A stretch of 64,000 bases of DNA, taken from positions 8,343,838 to 8,407,837 of the forward strand of contig CM034401.1 of NCBI GenBank assembly GCA_019925095.2, in the 5' to 3' direction. The notes beneath the pieces were generated by a model, which was not told where the DNA came from, did not search any database, and saw only the letters and a program-made list of their open reading frames with translations. Position numbers and translations under genes: made by a program. Origin of the DNA: Dendrolimus kikuchii (Eukaryota > Arthropoda > Insecta > Lepidoptera > Lasiocampidae). Positions 47,343 to 59,479 of this stretch are shown in pieces (position 1 is the stretch's first letter; the number at the start of each line of letters is the position of its first letter).

Positions 47343-48107
47343 TTCATCATTAAAAATCATCGTACTCGATAAAACATTTGAATTTTTTATCTTCACATAT
47401 ATGTATACTGAAAAAGTTGTTATATAGATAGATATATATCTAACTTGTATTTGTGTCGATTGCCCCATACCACAGTGAAACCTTAAAATATATATTTTTG
47501 GCTATTTCAGTCATATACGTATGAAGATTATGTAGTTCAAACATGGCTGTTCTATACATAGCCAAGAAAAACCCTTTTAAATTATATCGAACGGAACAAT
47601 ATGCATATAATTTTGAGTAAGATAACTTAAGGTTTAGGTAAATGACAAAAGATAGTGAAGTAAAATTTTTACGAAACTTTATATTAGAAGTAGCCACCAT
47701 ACGTGTAACTGAGGGATGTAAATTTTTAAGTTCCATTAAATTAAATTAACATTTTCTTTTGTCTCAAAGTTTCATATAATTATATTAACTTTAATATATT
47801 GTTACCACGTACTTAGTACCTGTAATGTTCTAAGCATCAGTCCGCTTAGTACACTGCTAGGGTCTTAGGGTTCGATTTTAGGCAGAGAATTTCGAAAATT
47901 AACTTTCAATAGGGGAGCGGACAGTGAAATTAACTGAAATACTTTTTATAAACTTGTAGCATGTCATAGCATCATAGATTTTGTACGAATATATGACGTC
48001 ACAAGTAGGTACAATTAAAAGTAGTCAAATAGCTTACTAATTTTATAAAAAAAACTGAAAGTAATTAAAATTATTATTAAAAATGAAATGATAAGACGTC
48101 ATTTTTC
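47343..48107. other. Mostly unassigned; possible SINE-A relic near 47860
   Basis: CGCTTAGTACACTGC followed by GGGTTCGATTTTAGG (47870-47885) looks like a decayed SINE-A box B. Otherwise AT-rich. Confidence 0.3.
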
Positions 48108-48111
48108 GTAT

Positions 48112-48604
48112 TGTTGCGAATTTGTGGGATGTGCATTTAAAATGTAATTGGAATTTGCACAAAGTTTATTATAAGTACACAAACGTATTTCACAGTTCTT
48201 ACAAATACAACCGAATACAAGAAGTCCAAATTGTAAAGCAGAAAATCATAACGACATAAATCGTGTAACGTCTGTCTTTATACGATACTTGTTCCAAAAG
48301 AGGTCTAGGTAACTCCCCAATCACAGACGAAACTGAATTAACTGCCTCCCGGTTGACCGACATTATATATTTGTAAAATAGACATGGCCCCCTAGCAACA
48401 TGCCCACTACTCCTTGGAATTTTTAACTTGTAGCTTTATGGCTCCGAGGAATGTGCATGAAATCCAAACAATAAGAAAGGGAATTTATGACGTCTTACCG
48501 GAAGGCATACAAAGGGATTAGCGCGAACAATAGATGACTCAAATTCGAATAGATGTAATAAAACACATGTAAAAGATTAGTGTCGGTACGTAGCAGTTTG
48601 TAAA
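48112..48604 (-). mobile_element. Solo LTR, ATAT-targeting family (copy 5, old)
   Basis: Diverged copy: GCATTTAAAATG, TACACAAACG, CAAGAAGTCCAAA and TAATAAAACACATGT hold the family order. Flanks are GTAT (48108-48111) and ATAT (48605-48608), one change from the family duplication. Confidence 0.7.
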
Positions 48605-48654
48605 ATATTAGAACTTATTGCTACATGTGTCCGTATCTTTATTTTATATATTAT

Positions 48655-48725
48655 GTATATTATCCATAACACAAGCCTGACTACTTAGCTTGAGAATTGC
48701 GTTTGCGTGTCGATTTATTTTTATA
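48655..48725 (+). mobile_element. SINE-A 3' fragment
   Basis: TATATTATCCATAACACAAG through GTTTGCGTGTCGATTTATTT aligns with the SINE-A tail. Confidence 0.5.
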
Positions 48726-49403
48726 AATTCAGTCAACCTTTCTCCGTTTAAATATAATGATGTTAAAATATGAGAATCAAAAACTTTTTTATTCAGTACT
48801 ATTTAAGTAAATATTTTACATCTTTAAATGTAGTTAGATTGGCATATATGTTTTTACAGTACTTTTCTTTACCTTACTCTATTAACTTTATTCAGTAAGG
48901 TAGGAGTTTCTACAAAATGTTACTTTTAACTTGGACCAAATCTCTTCCAACAATACTGTTTATGTGACAGACAAGTTACGAGCTCTAAGACTATAGATTT
49001 GTTTGCACTTTATAAAATTAAAGTGGGAGTCATCTCCGACCTTATTCTTAGGGAGCTCAGGTTGAATTTGCTTTGAATCTTTAAGACTACACAAACTAAA
49101 CATCTAAATTATTTTAAAGTAAATTGCAAAATTTATACCCGAAGTTTAACTGCAAGGTAGTGAAACATTATTTAGCGGGATTAAAACTTTAGGGATAGTT
49201 TTATTTGTAAGCTATTTCGGTCAATATCGAACGCATTTGACAGGTTATGTTGATTATGAATATTTTATTAGAAAATACCCACCTCGCAATTTTAGATTGA
49301 ATTTTTCGGTGTTTTCTTGTAAATAGTATTTTAGAGTTCCGTAGTTAAGTAAACGGTCCTCTTTTGTCACTTCTATGGAACACTTCTGCGTGCATATACT
49401 ACC
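48726..49403. other. No gene recognised
   Basis: AT-rich, unassigned. Confidence 0.4.
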
Positions 49404-49441
49404 ATGCACTTAATCGATTTAAGAAAATCGATTAAGTGCAT
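49404..49441. repeat. Perfect hairpin, 17-bp arms
   Basis: ATGCACTTAATCGATTT and its exact complement flank AAGA. A further ATCGATTT follows 3 bp later. Not part of a recognised element. Confidence 0.9.
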
Positions 49442-49488
49442 TATCGATTTTTAATGGGAAGAGCCATGCTGGAATTTTTACTTGATTA

Positions 49489-49985
49489 TGTGTGCGGTGT
49501 GTACCATGCGCCCATAGAATCTGCGTGAAACAACCTTAAGTTAATCGTGTCGCGAGCGATGAATGAGAGTTCCGATGGCCGATTTCCTTCTCCCTCTGTA
49601 CCATTGTTTTGTCCCATCCCTTCTATCCAATTCCTCCCGTCTTGGTCCTCAATCTCACCTCTCCTAGTCACCCTTTTTTTCACGAAGAGAAATCCATTTG
49701 AGGACTATCCACCGCAGAGTGAAGTGACACTAGCACCAAGCAAGAAGTGCTATTGCCATGATATCCACTAAAACCCCTCGGTGTTCCGCCCTTCGCGTTT
49801 ATGCCAGGGCCACAAGTATTTGGCCTAGCCATTTCGTAGGTCCTGGCAGGAGGTGGCCCAAAAGGCTAGTCATACACTTTATCCCATGCTAAAGGTAAGC
49901 CCCTGGCGTTGCAAACGTTTATAGGCAACGGTAACCACTTTCTATCAGATGTGCTATCTGCCTGTTTGTCAGCTTCGCAATAAAA
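49489..49985 (+). mobile_element. LINE-Z 3' UTR
   Basis: Shares GATGAATGAGAGTTCCGATGG with the 19611 fragment and GATATCCACTAAAA-CCCTCGGTGTTCC with the R1 remnant at 12440, then ends GGCAACGGTAACCACTTTCT, CAGATGTGCTATCTGCC, GCAATAAAA. It looks like a composite of two LINE 3' regions. Confidence 0.5.
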
Positions 49986-50014
49986 TCCTTCTTCTTCTCC
50001 GCAATAAAATTCTT

Positions 50015-50342
50015 ATCCGTGCAGGAACGGAGAAAGAATACAATTTCCTGCGGCCGGGCGGCCTGTCGTAAGAGGCGACTTAACAACCCACAGCCAGGTG
50101 GTAGGGCATTTGCCCGACTGGATGGCTACCACCCCTGGTCTAAAGTATGTCGCCATAACAACCTTGAGTTTTGTTCCGGCATTAGTGACCAGGTTCCAGT
50201 CTCCCTTAAGAGAGCAGCAGCGCATTTGTAGCACCTTTGGTGTTGCAAAGTCCATAGGCGATGGTTACTGCTTTTCATCAAGTGGGCCGTCTGCCTGTCT
50301 GCTGATATCCTGCAATAAAAAATGAAAAAAAAAAAAAAAAAA
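50015..50342 (+). mobile_element. S300 repeat, full length with long poly-A
   Basis: ATCCGTGCAGGAACGGAG to TGCAATAAAAAATG and 18 A. The long A-run points to relatively recent insertion by poly-A-primed retroposition. Confidence 0.85.
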
Positions 50343-51080
50343 CCTCTTTTTACACTTTGTGTTCCAAAAAGACCCTCATTATCGAGTAATTTAATTACAC
50401 TACGAATTTCTAAAAACATAATTAAATACAAAGTTTTGAGTTACTTTTCAGATAAATAATGCTTCAAAAATGTAATGCCATCAAACCTATCGATATCAAA
50501 CAGCCCGACCCACTTTGGCATCGCTTCGCCCATTTTAATTAAACTCAGCTATATCTGTTCATTGACTATATCACTCTACCTTCATTTATTGTGAGAGGCG
50601 AATTTAAATATTTTACAGTAAAGCTTGGTGCAGATTGACAGCCTACACGGTCCAATTTGAAACGGGAGTGATACGAAATACGCTTATAAAATTTAAACAA
50701 AAAATATAAACGAAATGGTAAAAATGTAATAAAACTCGATTTTTAAAGTACGATCATGTTTAATTTTGCGTAGTGTAAAATTAAACATGATTAATTATTA
50801 TCACAAGAACTTTTTTATTGTAATAGCATTTGGCCATTATTACACATGTTAAGTGAAAATACAAATATGAATCAGGCTCACGAAAAAGATATTTGTTCTA
50901 AAGTGACTTGATGACAACGAAAAACACGCACGCTTTTCATTAAAATAGGACTCATACTTTAAAAGAAAGATTTTTAGATTTTAATTTACCCTTTGTATAA
51001 TTTTAAATCAATTTTCTTTATCAGTATGTTGAATGGAAACAAAATCTTATTTAAACCATAAATTAGAATTTTTATTCTTT
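50343..51080. other. No gene recognised
   Basis: AT-rich, unassigned. Confidence 0.4.
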
Positions 51081-51315
51081 AACGTTCTCAAGAACGTTCC
51101 TCTTGCGTATCGTGGGGATTTGAAATAAGCTCCCAGGTGAGGTTTTCCCACAGCGCTGCGATATAGAGATTTTTTATCAAAAGGGTGTCATAAAATTTCT
51201 CCGAAGCCGGTAGCGCGTTGGCGTCCTCTCTGGTGTGGCAGACGTCCACAAGCGACGGTGACCGCTTTCCATCAGATTGACCGTCAGCCTGCTGCTTTAC
51301 TTTAGCTATAAAAAA
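51081..51315 (+). mobile_element. CR1/Zenon-type LINE 3' end
   Basis: GTCATAAAATTTCTCCGAAG, CCGGTAGCGCGTTGG and CGACGGTGACCGCTTTCC then CATCAGATTGACCGTC: the same tail plan as 44620. A possible decayed coding end lies upstream at 51085-51130. Confidence 0.55.
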
Positions 51316-53138
51316 CCCTGTAATTTTGCAACATAATAAATAGATTCCTTGTTTCCTATGAAATTGCTCGACTTTAAGAAGTTTTTTGAATCTACCCTCA
51401 GCTTAAAAATGAGTCCCTCCATCGTTACCTTAGGCGTTTTAATGGCCGCCCCCATTACTCCAACTTCAATTAGATGATATCTGACGTTTATAGTTCTTTA
51501 TGCATTCAAAAAGTAAGATTATGCTTTTCTGTACTAGATAATGTCATTTAATGTGGGCCCGATCATTATGGGCACGATACTAGGTGTAATGAAAATTTTG
51601 CTAAGGTTTTTACGATCACGTAAAGTCGGCATGCTTTAATGGTCACGTTAAGGTGTTTCGATTTTCTTACGAAATAAAGATGCCGCTTTTGTGCCTTGCT
51701 TTTATAGGTAGTGTCTGCGATATACTTTTGCTGGTTGAAAAATTATTGTAAAATCTATGTACAATCATATCGAAATTCCATTTTTGTACTAATATGGAAG
51801 CGATGACTTGTAATGACGTCACCTACAACTAACGCTTTCGGTGTTGTATTTATTACATTTATATTTATTTATATATATAAAATGCTATTTTTATTTGATA
51901 AATATTTTGATTAAATTAGCATTTTGAAAACCAGGCTGTAGGATCTAGCATCAGCGTCCCCATTACTGGCTCGGCAATGCACACGAACTAACTGTCACAC
52001 GTCTACTCTCACCTGCTGATCTGGTAGTACTGATGTAGTAACATGAGGCAGTGTATCTACATATACTACGCAAGCCAAGTTTAAAGGCTGCACTACCTCG
52101 TATAGACTTCTCGCGAGAAGTCTTCGCGTTCTCAGCTCCATTGTTCTGGCGGACATCATCGCGAGAATACGTGATGTACGTTCACAAATTCTTAGTTTCT
52201 CGCGTAGTTTTCGTGAGAATGTGGAAAAGCCTTAAAGATTTTATGGCATATAGGTAGATACAAAATTTAGCCACATAGTTAGAATCGTTGCATAGAACAA
52301 ACAAAGGCAATGTTACATTATTTAATTCAGTTTTTTTTTGCAATATTTTATCAGTCTATTAATAAAAACACTTTATAAAATGAATGTTAACGACTTTAAG
52401 CTTTTAATGGGATTTTTCATGAAAAGTGAACTTGAAAATGAAATAATGAACTGGAGTACCTAGGTTTATGGTAATAAATCAAATGCATTTTGTCAGTTCC
52501 AATTTATCGATATGAATGCATACCTCTGTGAAGGTAATATTTCATGTCTGATTCAGATAAAAAATACATTCAGCTAAAAAACATTCAAATGAAGGGTGTG
52601 ATATAAGCGCTCCATTCTGGTGATTAGAAGGCTATAGATTTTTGAACGGGTTAATATGGCGACCCAAGGAGATAATTACTGAAAGCATTTGGGTATCTTA
52701 GCTATTCTCTTGTCTGAAGGTATATGAAATGAGCGTTGATTTTCTTGAACACTATATACGTTAAGTTCATATGATTCTACGTGCGGTAATTGGTCCGTAT
52801 AGGTATTGAAGATCTACTGTTTATGTCATTTGGATACGAAATTCTATAAAGTATATGTTAATTTAAAAAACCTTTAAATAAAATGTAGTCACCAGATTTA
52901 GTTTAAACATATTTTTTTAGAGTATTTCAAAGTTAAAGAATATACCACTATTTATTAAATAAAATATGAAATATGATTATAATTTTTCAAAACCTGTCTA
53001 ACAATTTTCCACACGCGTATCTGGACAGAAAACTTTGTCATTTACGACGACGAAAAGACGGTAACTTGGGCTCAGTATTCTACCTATAGTCTTCATGGAT
53101 TATGCGTAGAATTCGACATAAATAAGTTTTATTTTAAA
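51316..53138. other. No gene recognised
   Basis: AT-rich. The frame at 52051-52257 includes an imperfect inverted repeat (TCTCGCGAGAAGTC) but no recognisable protein. Confidence 0.35.
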
Positions 53139-53445
53139 TAAGTCGTGGTAGCGCAATGGCTACCTCACGCGTCACAATAACTCAAAGGCCGCGGGTTTGA
53201 ATCCTGGCCTGAATACATGCACCACTTAGGCAGTTTTCTGACCTAATGTGCATGTTATTACAATTACCACATGCTAATAACGGTGAAGGAAAACATCATG
53301 ATGAAACCGGCACCGAGATAACGGATGTGTCAAACCTGCCAAACCACTTTGGATGAGCGTGGCGGGTATATTGTCCATTCCCCAATAGTGGGAGGACCGA
53401 GCTTAGAAGTGGGACGTTTATGGGCTGTTATTATTTATTATATTG
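53139..53445 (+). mobile_element. SINE-B (tRNA-derived SINE)
   Basis: TAAGTCGTGGTAGCGCAATG, box B GGGTTTGAATCCTGG, then the SINE-B body and GTGGGACGTTTATGGGCTG(TTA)n. Intermediate in divergence between the 17203 and 42309 copies. Confidence 0.8.
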
Positions 53446-54421
53446 TACAGCGATATAGTAATATATATACTACATAGACTGTTATTGTCTTCTGACCTGT
53501 TGCAAATTTTCTCATCTGAAATATTCTGATGGCTAGTTTGATTGGAGTTTTTCATCAATGATTACCTTTTTTATAATATTCTTTAGGTAGAGTAAGACTA
53601 TTTCAGATACGATTGGGTTAACGTATCCTTGTGGATAGCCACCCGCCACCGTCTCAAGAAAAAACAAAATAAAAAATGTTGCAAATAATACACTCTAAGA
53701 AGTGAAACTTGACAAAGTGTGGAAATCTGCATATCGATATTGTTATGTGCATATTGAGCCTTAAGCAGCTTAAAAACACATGTCAGGTGTACTCTCTATT
53801 CAGGAGACATGAGCCTAGCAATGAGACAATATTTTATCAATTTAATGGATCCTTAAGTTCTCTAAATACGGCAGTAAGATCTAATGCATCTCTATGGTTT
53901 GCAGTCTACGAGTAGCTAGCAAATATTGAGTGACATAGAAAGCAGCTTATTTACAGAGACTCAGTGAACAAATACGTTCAATTTGATCAACGGTTTCGTT
54001 ATATCAATTAAATTAGTCGAGGTCTAGACAGGCTCTTCTTTGATTCACTTTGATAGCGGCGTTTGGTTTTTAAGTGATTTCCTCGTCTTCATTTATTTTA
54101 TTAATTTTAAATTGATGGATTTCCCATGTATTTTGTTTTAGATACATCAATTATTGTATTGATTTTTGCTTAAGCAGATTAGACTTTTTTGTTGAAATTG
54201 GAACGAGATTAGAATGTGATAAAAATCTGACAATATGAAAAATTGAATTAAAAAGGTATATTTAAATAAAAACAACTCTTCCCAATCATTTGGGTTCGGC
54301 ACAATATGTCTTTTTCTTTTATAAGCTGCATATGTCCTTTGTCGCACTATAAGATCAACACCTTATATGAAAATTTAATATTATAAAATAATTAATTAAT
54401 TTAATAACCGGTATAGCAAAC
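53446..54421. other. No gene recognised
   Basis: AT-rich. The short frame at 53709-53915 is not recognised. Confidence 0.35.
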
Positions 54422-54848
54422 TTTCTATTTTTATTATTTCAAGAGTCCAGCAAACAGGCAGACGGCCAACTTGATGGAAAGTGGTTAATATCGCCTATAA
54501 ACATTTGCAACACCAAAGGTGCTACAAATGCGCTGCTGCTCTCTTAAGGGAGACTGGAACCTGGTCACTAAAGCCGGATCACAACTCAAGGTTGTTATGG
54601 CGACATACGTTAGACTAGGGGTGGTAGCCATCCAATCGGGCAAATACCCTACCACCTGGCAAAATTCTAAAGTTCACCAGCATTCTAAAGTTTCCTGTAA
54701 GAAGATTCAGGGTTAATCTTTATTTTTTTATAACTTTTGACATCGCCAATAACCCACGTCGTTCAATACGACGTCAAATCAGCACTACCTGAACCTACGC
54801 TTTACGCCGCAGAAAATTGTAGTCTTTCTCCGTTCCTGCACAGATAAA
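54422..54848 (-). mobile_element. S300 repeat, interrupted
   Basis: The 3' two thirds (54436-54660) and the 5' end (54809-54846, TTTCTCCGTTCCTGCACAGAT) are separated by about 150 bp of foreign DNA that replaces the GTCGCCTCTTACGAC segment. No duplication borders it, so it is a rearrangement rather than a clean insertion. Confidence 0.7.
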
Positions 54849-55838
54849 AAACTAAATAGAAAATACTCTTTACATTGTACTTATATAAAATGTATAATTT
54901 AAAAAAAGTGGTTTATATGTCCATCACTAGCAATAAAAAGCGTAATATCAATTAAAACATAGGTTTTATTATTTGTAATGGGAGTAATGATCCACTAAGC
55001 AACTTGAGATTACGATGGTTATGCAAATATTAAAAAACATAAAAAATTAACCCGTACCTTCACATTTCATGCTTTATAATGTTACTGTAGTTTATGTAAC
55101 ACGGAATCCTAAAATGGAGCAATCAACTATCCTCATTGTTGGTGGCAACAGCTTGGGGCCATACTTACAAAAATCGAGGCCAAAATCCCGACCCCAAAAA
55201 ATATATTTTAATACTTATGAAAGCCCAACCGTCGGGGAGGCTTTAATATTTGTCACAGGAAACGCTATTTATTTACCCTATAGGTACATATCCGGTCAAA
55301 GGGCAGTCTCATTGATTCCTTTACGAGGGCTCGGACCCTTTGATATTTGTGTATAACCGGGCGGGCCGTAGTAAATAATACTTGTATTCAGTATTTGACT
55401 CGGTTTAGGTATGCGTACGAGCGATAAATATTGTAACTATATTATTGAAAACAATATAAGTTATCCAAACTACTACATACAAAAAAAGAACTGTGTTTTA
55501 TCATTTTCAAATTTTAGAATTCTTTAAAACGTTTAAAATATGATTTCGCTCTGAATGTAGTACTTTGTTGGTTACAGCCAATTATCTCAGGAACAGACCT
55601 AAAATTCGGCATACATATTGAAGTTTCGTACGTCGACAAAAGTTAATGTTAAAATTGAGAAAGAATATTTTTGGAATCTTTGAAAATTTATTTAATTGTC
55701 ATCTAATGAGATATCAAATGAAAAGGCTCTATAAACACTTTTCAAAAATATTTTTGTTTACTTTTCGAGTAATATTCAAAAATGTGTAAAAATTATTGTC
55801 CCTCTCTATTTCCGAAATTTATCGACCTGTCAGGGTAG
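54849..55838. other. Unassigned; 95-codon frame in a GC-richer patch
   Basis: The plus-strand frame 55069-55356 (around GGNSLGPYLQKSRPKSRP) lies in sequence richer in GC than its surroundings. No domain, promoter or homologue recognised. Probably a transposon scrap or chance. Confidence 0.25.
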
Positions 55839-55850
55839 TAATTGAATATT

Positions 55851-56835
55851 ACATACATACATACATACATAACTTCCCGCCAGTTCCCTTGCGGGGTAGG
55901 CACGAACAACAGAGTGTCATTTAGGCTTATTCTTACACACCTCACTTGCCTCTTTGACATTCATAACTCTTGTCATGCAAGCTCGTCTGTTCTTAAGGCT
56001 CCTGACATCACCTTCTGCTAGTACACGATCAATTTGATCATGGAAGGTGTGTTGTGGCCTTCCACGACTTCTGCATCCATCCACTTTTGCATTGTATATC
56101 TGTTTAGTCATTCTTTCATCATGCATTCTTTCCACATGCCCGAAACACCGGAGCATTCCTTTCCTTACCTTCACCCCGACACTCTCTTTCAGACCAACTC
56201 TCTTTCTTACTTCGGTATTACGAACGCGGTCCGCGAGCGTCACTCCGCAGATTTTGCGCAGTGCTCGCATCTCGACTGCGTTTACTCTACTTTCATGCTC
56301 TCTCTTCCATATCCAACTCTCGCATCCATACGTGAGCGTAGGTACCAGCACCGCGTTGTGTATGGCGAGCTGGGCCTTCTGGCTGAGGTTCTTAGCGCCT
56401 GGAAGTTTACCTAACGCTCCATTCACACTATTCCCCAAATTCACTCTTCTTTCTATATCAGCGGTGTACCTTCCATCCCTGTTAAAAGCACATCCAAGAT
56501 ATACGAACTCATTCACTTGCTCTAGCATAACATCATCGACCATTATCCTTGCATTCGTTCTGGTTTCTTCTCTTTCAAACACCATAACCTTTGTTTTCTT
56601 CGCATTCAAATGTAAGCCTCTCGCCTGACAGTCATCTTTCATCATTGTGACTAGTGTTTGCAGTTCTGATGGCGATTCGGCTAAAAGCACGGCATCATCC
56701 GCATAAAGCAAGGTGCTTATAACTAGATCACTCATCCGTACCCCAACATCCATCAATCTTATTCTCTGGAGACAATCGTCCAGATATAGGATGAACAGCA
56801 AAGCCGACAGCACGCAGCCCTGGCCGACGCCAATA
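55851..56835 (-). mobile_element. LINE-T, longest copy, 5'-truncated (copy 4)
   Basis: 985 bp on the minus strand, bounded by TAATTGAATATT at 55839-55850 and TAATTAAATATT at 56836-56847 (11 of 12 bases). It keeps the second half of the reverse transcriptase domain, the connection to the C-terminus and the (ATGT)n tail (CATACATACATA on the plus strand). Confidence 0.9.
55917..56831 (-). pseudogene. LINE-T reverse transcriptase, C-terminal half, broken
   Basis: Continuous frame starting at the truncation point with GVGQGCVLSALLFILYLDD, then the catalytic YADD motif at 56694-56705, followed by LHLNAKKTKVMVF, VYLGCAF, LTYGCESW and the C-terminal GHVERMHDERMTKQIYNA region. It ends early at TGA after CKNKPK, where copy 1 has TGGCGC (W R), so about 15 C-terminal residues are lost. 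The upstream half of the polymerase and any endonuclease are absent. The protein type is RTE-like or a close relative; a firm clade needs a phylogeny. Frames on the opposite strand (56034-56628) are shadows. Confidence 0.85.
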
Positions 56836-57004
56836 TAATTAAATATTCATACATACATATGAATATTCATTTAGTTGAATATTCATATTTAAAAAAATTT
56901 GTTTCATTTTTATTAAATTGTACTAGAATCCTCCATACATGAGCCTTAAAGGCACAAGGCCACTGTTCAAGACTAACAATACTTTACATGCCAATGTACA
57001 GTAG

Positions 57005-57277
57005 AAAATGTGTGTTGGGACACATAGTAGAAGTGAAACTACAGCGGACACTGGAAAAACGAATGGCAACGGATAAGTGGCAAAATAAATCGCAACAAAA
57101 TTTTAACTTGAAGTTTTACGGGCAGGTTTTCAAATGGGACAAGTACATTAACAATCTGCCCGTAAAACTTCAATATTTTTTTTTGTTGCGAATCGTTTTG
57201 CCACTTATCCGTTACCATTCGTTTTTCCACTTGTCCGTTGAAGTTTCACTTCTAATATGAGTCCCAGCACACATTTC
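57005..57277. mobile_element. Foldback MITE-like hairpin
   Basis: 57005-57125 and 57156-57277 are inverted copies (for example AACGGATAAGTGGCAAAA and TGAAGTTTTACGGGCAG) with a 30-bp spacer. The whole element is essentially terminal repeat. No clear target duplication. Both overlapping frames (56988-57260, 57039-57230) are products of the symmetry. Confidence 0.8.
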
Positions 57278-57289
57278 CATTTTTCGCAG

Positions 57290-58159
57290 GTTTACTGCAA
57301 TTTATGATTTGGTTAGGTTAGTTACATTTTAATGAATGCATTTTTTATTTAAACATATTTTATTTTATCAAACAAAAAAATTTAATTCGATCCGGAACCA
57401 AAAAATGCATCCATAGTATACTCTAAAATTATGCCGCCTCTCACCACGTCTACTTTAAATTTATGCCGCTCTTCCACGTGGCCGTAACGCTTTATCGTGA
57501 CAGAAAAATCCTAAGCCCCCTCGTTTATATAGAATTTTCACTTCAAAAAAATCGTCCTTTAGTTGCATTTATGGCCCTTATAGTTTATTTGCGTTTTTAC
57601 TACACAACATGCTAGCAGGATGTAGCTAATACACCTTCTTCATGCACGTCATCATTAAAGATAAAAAGGAGATAGATAGATAGATATGATAATTTTATTC
57701 GTATAAAGTAGATTTCATATGATCTGCAAAAACGGCTACGAAGCCCTAAAACAAGTTATTTCAAAAATATTTGTCCAATGTAATCTTCTAAAACATTTTA
57801 AGTAAAAGAATTCTAATTAATATTTTGTTAGACTCAAAAATGTATTAATAAAATTATTTCCAATATCATAAAGATCGTTATAGAAGACCTTACGTGACGT
57901 AAAATTGTTACAAAATGGCAAAAGGATCCCCAGGAATTTTCATATCGCAAACAAATTCCTATAATGAATTCCTGCGAGACTGGGGACCGATCGAACGGCA
58001 TTGAATAAAAATATTTTAAATATACAGACCCGTTTTACGGGCCATACGCATGCTCCTATGACCTAAGAGTATATAGTTTTATATTCATTTGTTTTAAAAG
58101 AATAATTATATTAAAGGAAGTATATATTAATTCAAAAATGTAGAACAATATGGACTGTA
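57290..58159. other. No gene recognised
   Basis: AT-rich with a small GC-richer piece near 57430-57510; unassigned. Confidence 0.4.
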
Positions 58160-58470
58160 CATTTTTTTAATTGCAGGAATTCAGCAGACAGTCAGGCTCA
58201 CTTGATGGAAAGCAGTTACCATCGCCTATGGGCATTTGCAACACTAAAGGTGTTACAAATGCGCTGCTGCTCTCTTAAGGGAAACAGGAACCTGGTCACT
58301 AATGCCAGGACAACAACGCAAGGTTGTTATGGCGACATACTTTAGACCAGGGGTGGTAGCCATCCAGTCGGGCGAATGCCCTACCACCTGGCTGTGGGTT
58401 GTTTTGTCGCCTCTTACGACAGGCCGCCTGGCCGCAGGAAATTGTATTCTTTCTCCGTTCCTGCACGGAT
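58160..58470 (-). mobile_element. S300 repeat, full length
   Basis: T-run, AATTGCAGGAATTCAGCAG at left; CCGTTCCTGCACGGAT at right. Forms an inverted pair with the copy at 58861. Confidence 0.8.
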
Positions 58471-58860
58471 AAAATGATACGATATTGATTAATTATTATG
58501 TACCTTGTTCTATACTATCCATACTAATAAAATTAACATCTGTGATTTTAAAATAAATGTCAAAATTTAAATGGAAACTGCTATTTATGATAATATATAA
58601 CAGTTATTAGAAATGTTTTCTGTTTTAAACATTTAACAATTTTCTATCATTTTGTAAAATATCAACTATAATAATAATAATTATATATTGAAGTTTCTGC
58701 CTTAACTTTAGAACACATTGGTGGTGGGAATCTTCTTGTAAGTATCAAATATCAGTATCAGAAGATTCCACTCTTCATGTTATGCCAAACAACTGCTACC
58801 AGATATTTATATATCTATTACAACTACATATTATTATGTATGTGGTAACTTCCTTAACTT
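58471..58860. other. Spacer between inverted S300 copies
   Basis: 390 bp of AT-rich DNA, no features. Confidence 0.5.
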
Positions 58861-59168
58861 ATCCGTGCAGGAAGGGAGAAAGAATACAATTTCCTGCGGC
58901 CGGACGGCCTGTCGTAAGAGGCGACAAAACAACCCACAGCCAGGTGGTAGGGCATTTGCCCAACTGGATGGCTACCACCTCTGGTCTAAAGTATGTCGCC
59001 ATAACAACCTTGCATTGTGTTCCGGCATTAGTGACCAGGTTCCAGTCTCCTTTAAGAGAGCAGCAGCGCATTTGTAGCACCTTTGGTGTTGCAAATGTCC
59101 ATAGGCGATGGTAACCGCTTTCCACCAAGTGGGTCGTCTGCCTGTCTGCTGAACTCCTGCAATAAAAA
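58861..59168 (+). mobile_element. S300 repeat, full length
   Basis: ATCCGTGCAGGAAGGGAG to CTCCTGCAATAAAAAAAA; the canonical core GGCCGGACGGCCTGTCGTAA is present. Confidence 0.85.
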
Positions 59169-59479
59169 AAACCTCTTTAATTACGTACACGACTTAATTA
59201 AAGTTATGTTTTGACTCTACTTTATCTAAGCTATTAATAACAGACTTTCATATTGACATCACGTTTTATAACATAAATCACTAATCAAAATTTTATGTTA
59301 CTAAAACATATAAACTCACGTAAAATTGATTCAAAATAGCGGCATGCCTTATCAAAATGCGGTGCACGTCATTTATTTCGCGACAAAGTTGAAAATTAAT
59401 TCCATATAGAGCTCTGCGGTCGCCGTGAGGTGACAGTGAAGTTCGGAGGTTTGAGGAGTGGAGAACGGGATTGTAAAAT

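Noticed and set aside
56034..56628. Frames of 126 and 193 codons on the plus strand
   Set aside because: They lie antisense to the LINE-T reverse transcriptase, whose frame has recognised motifs.
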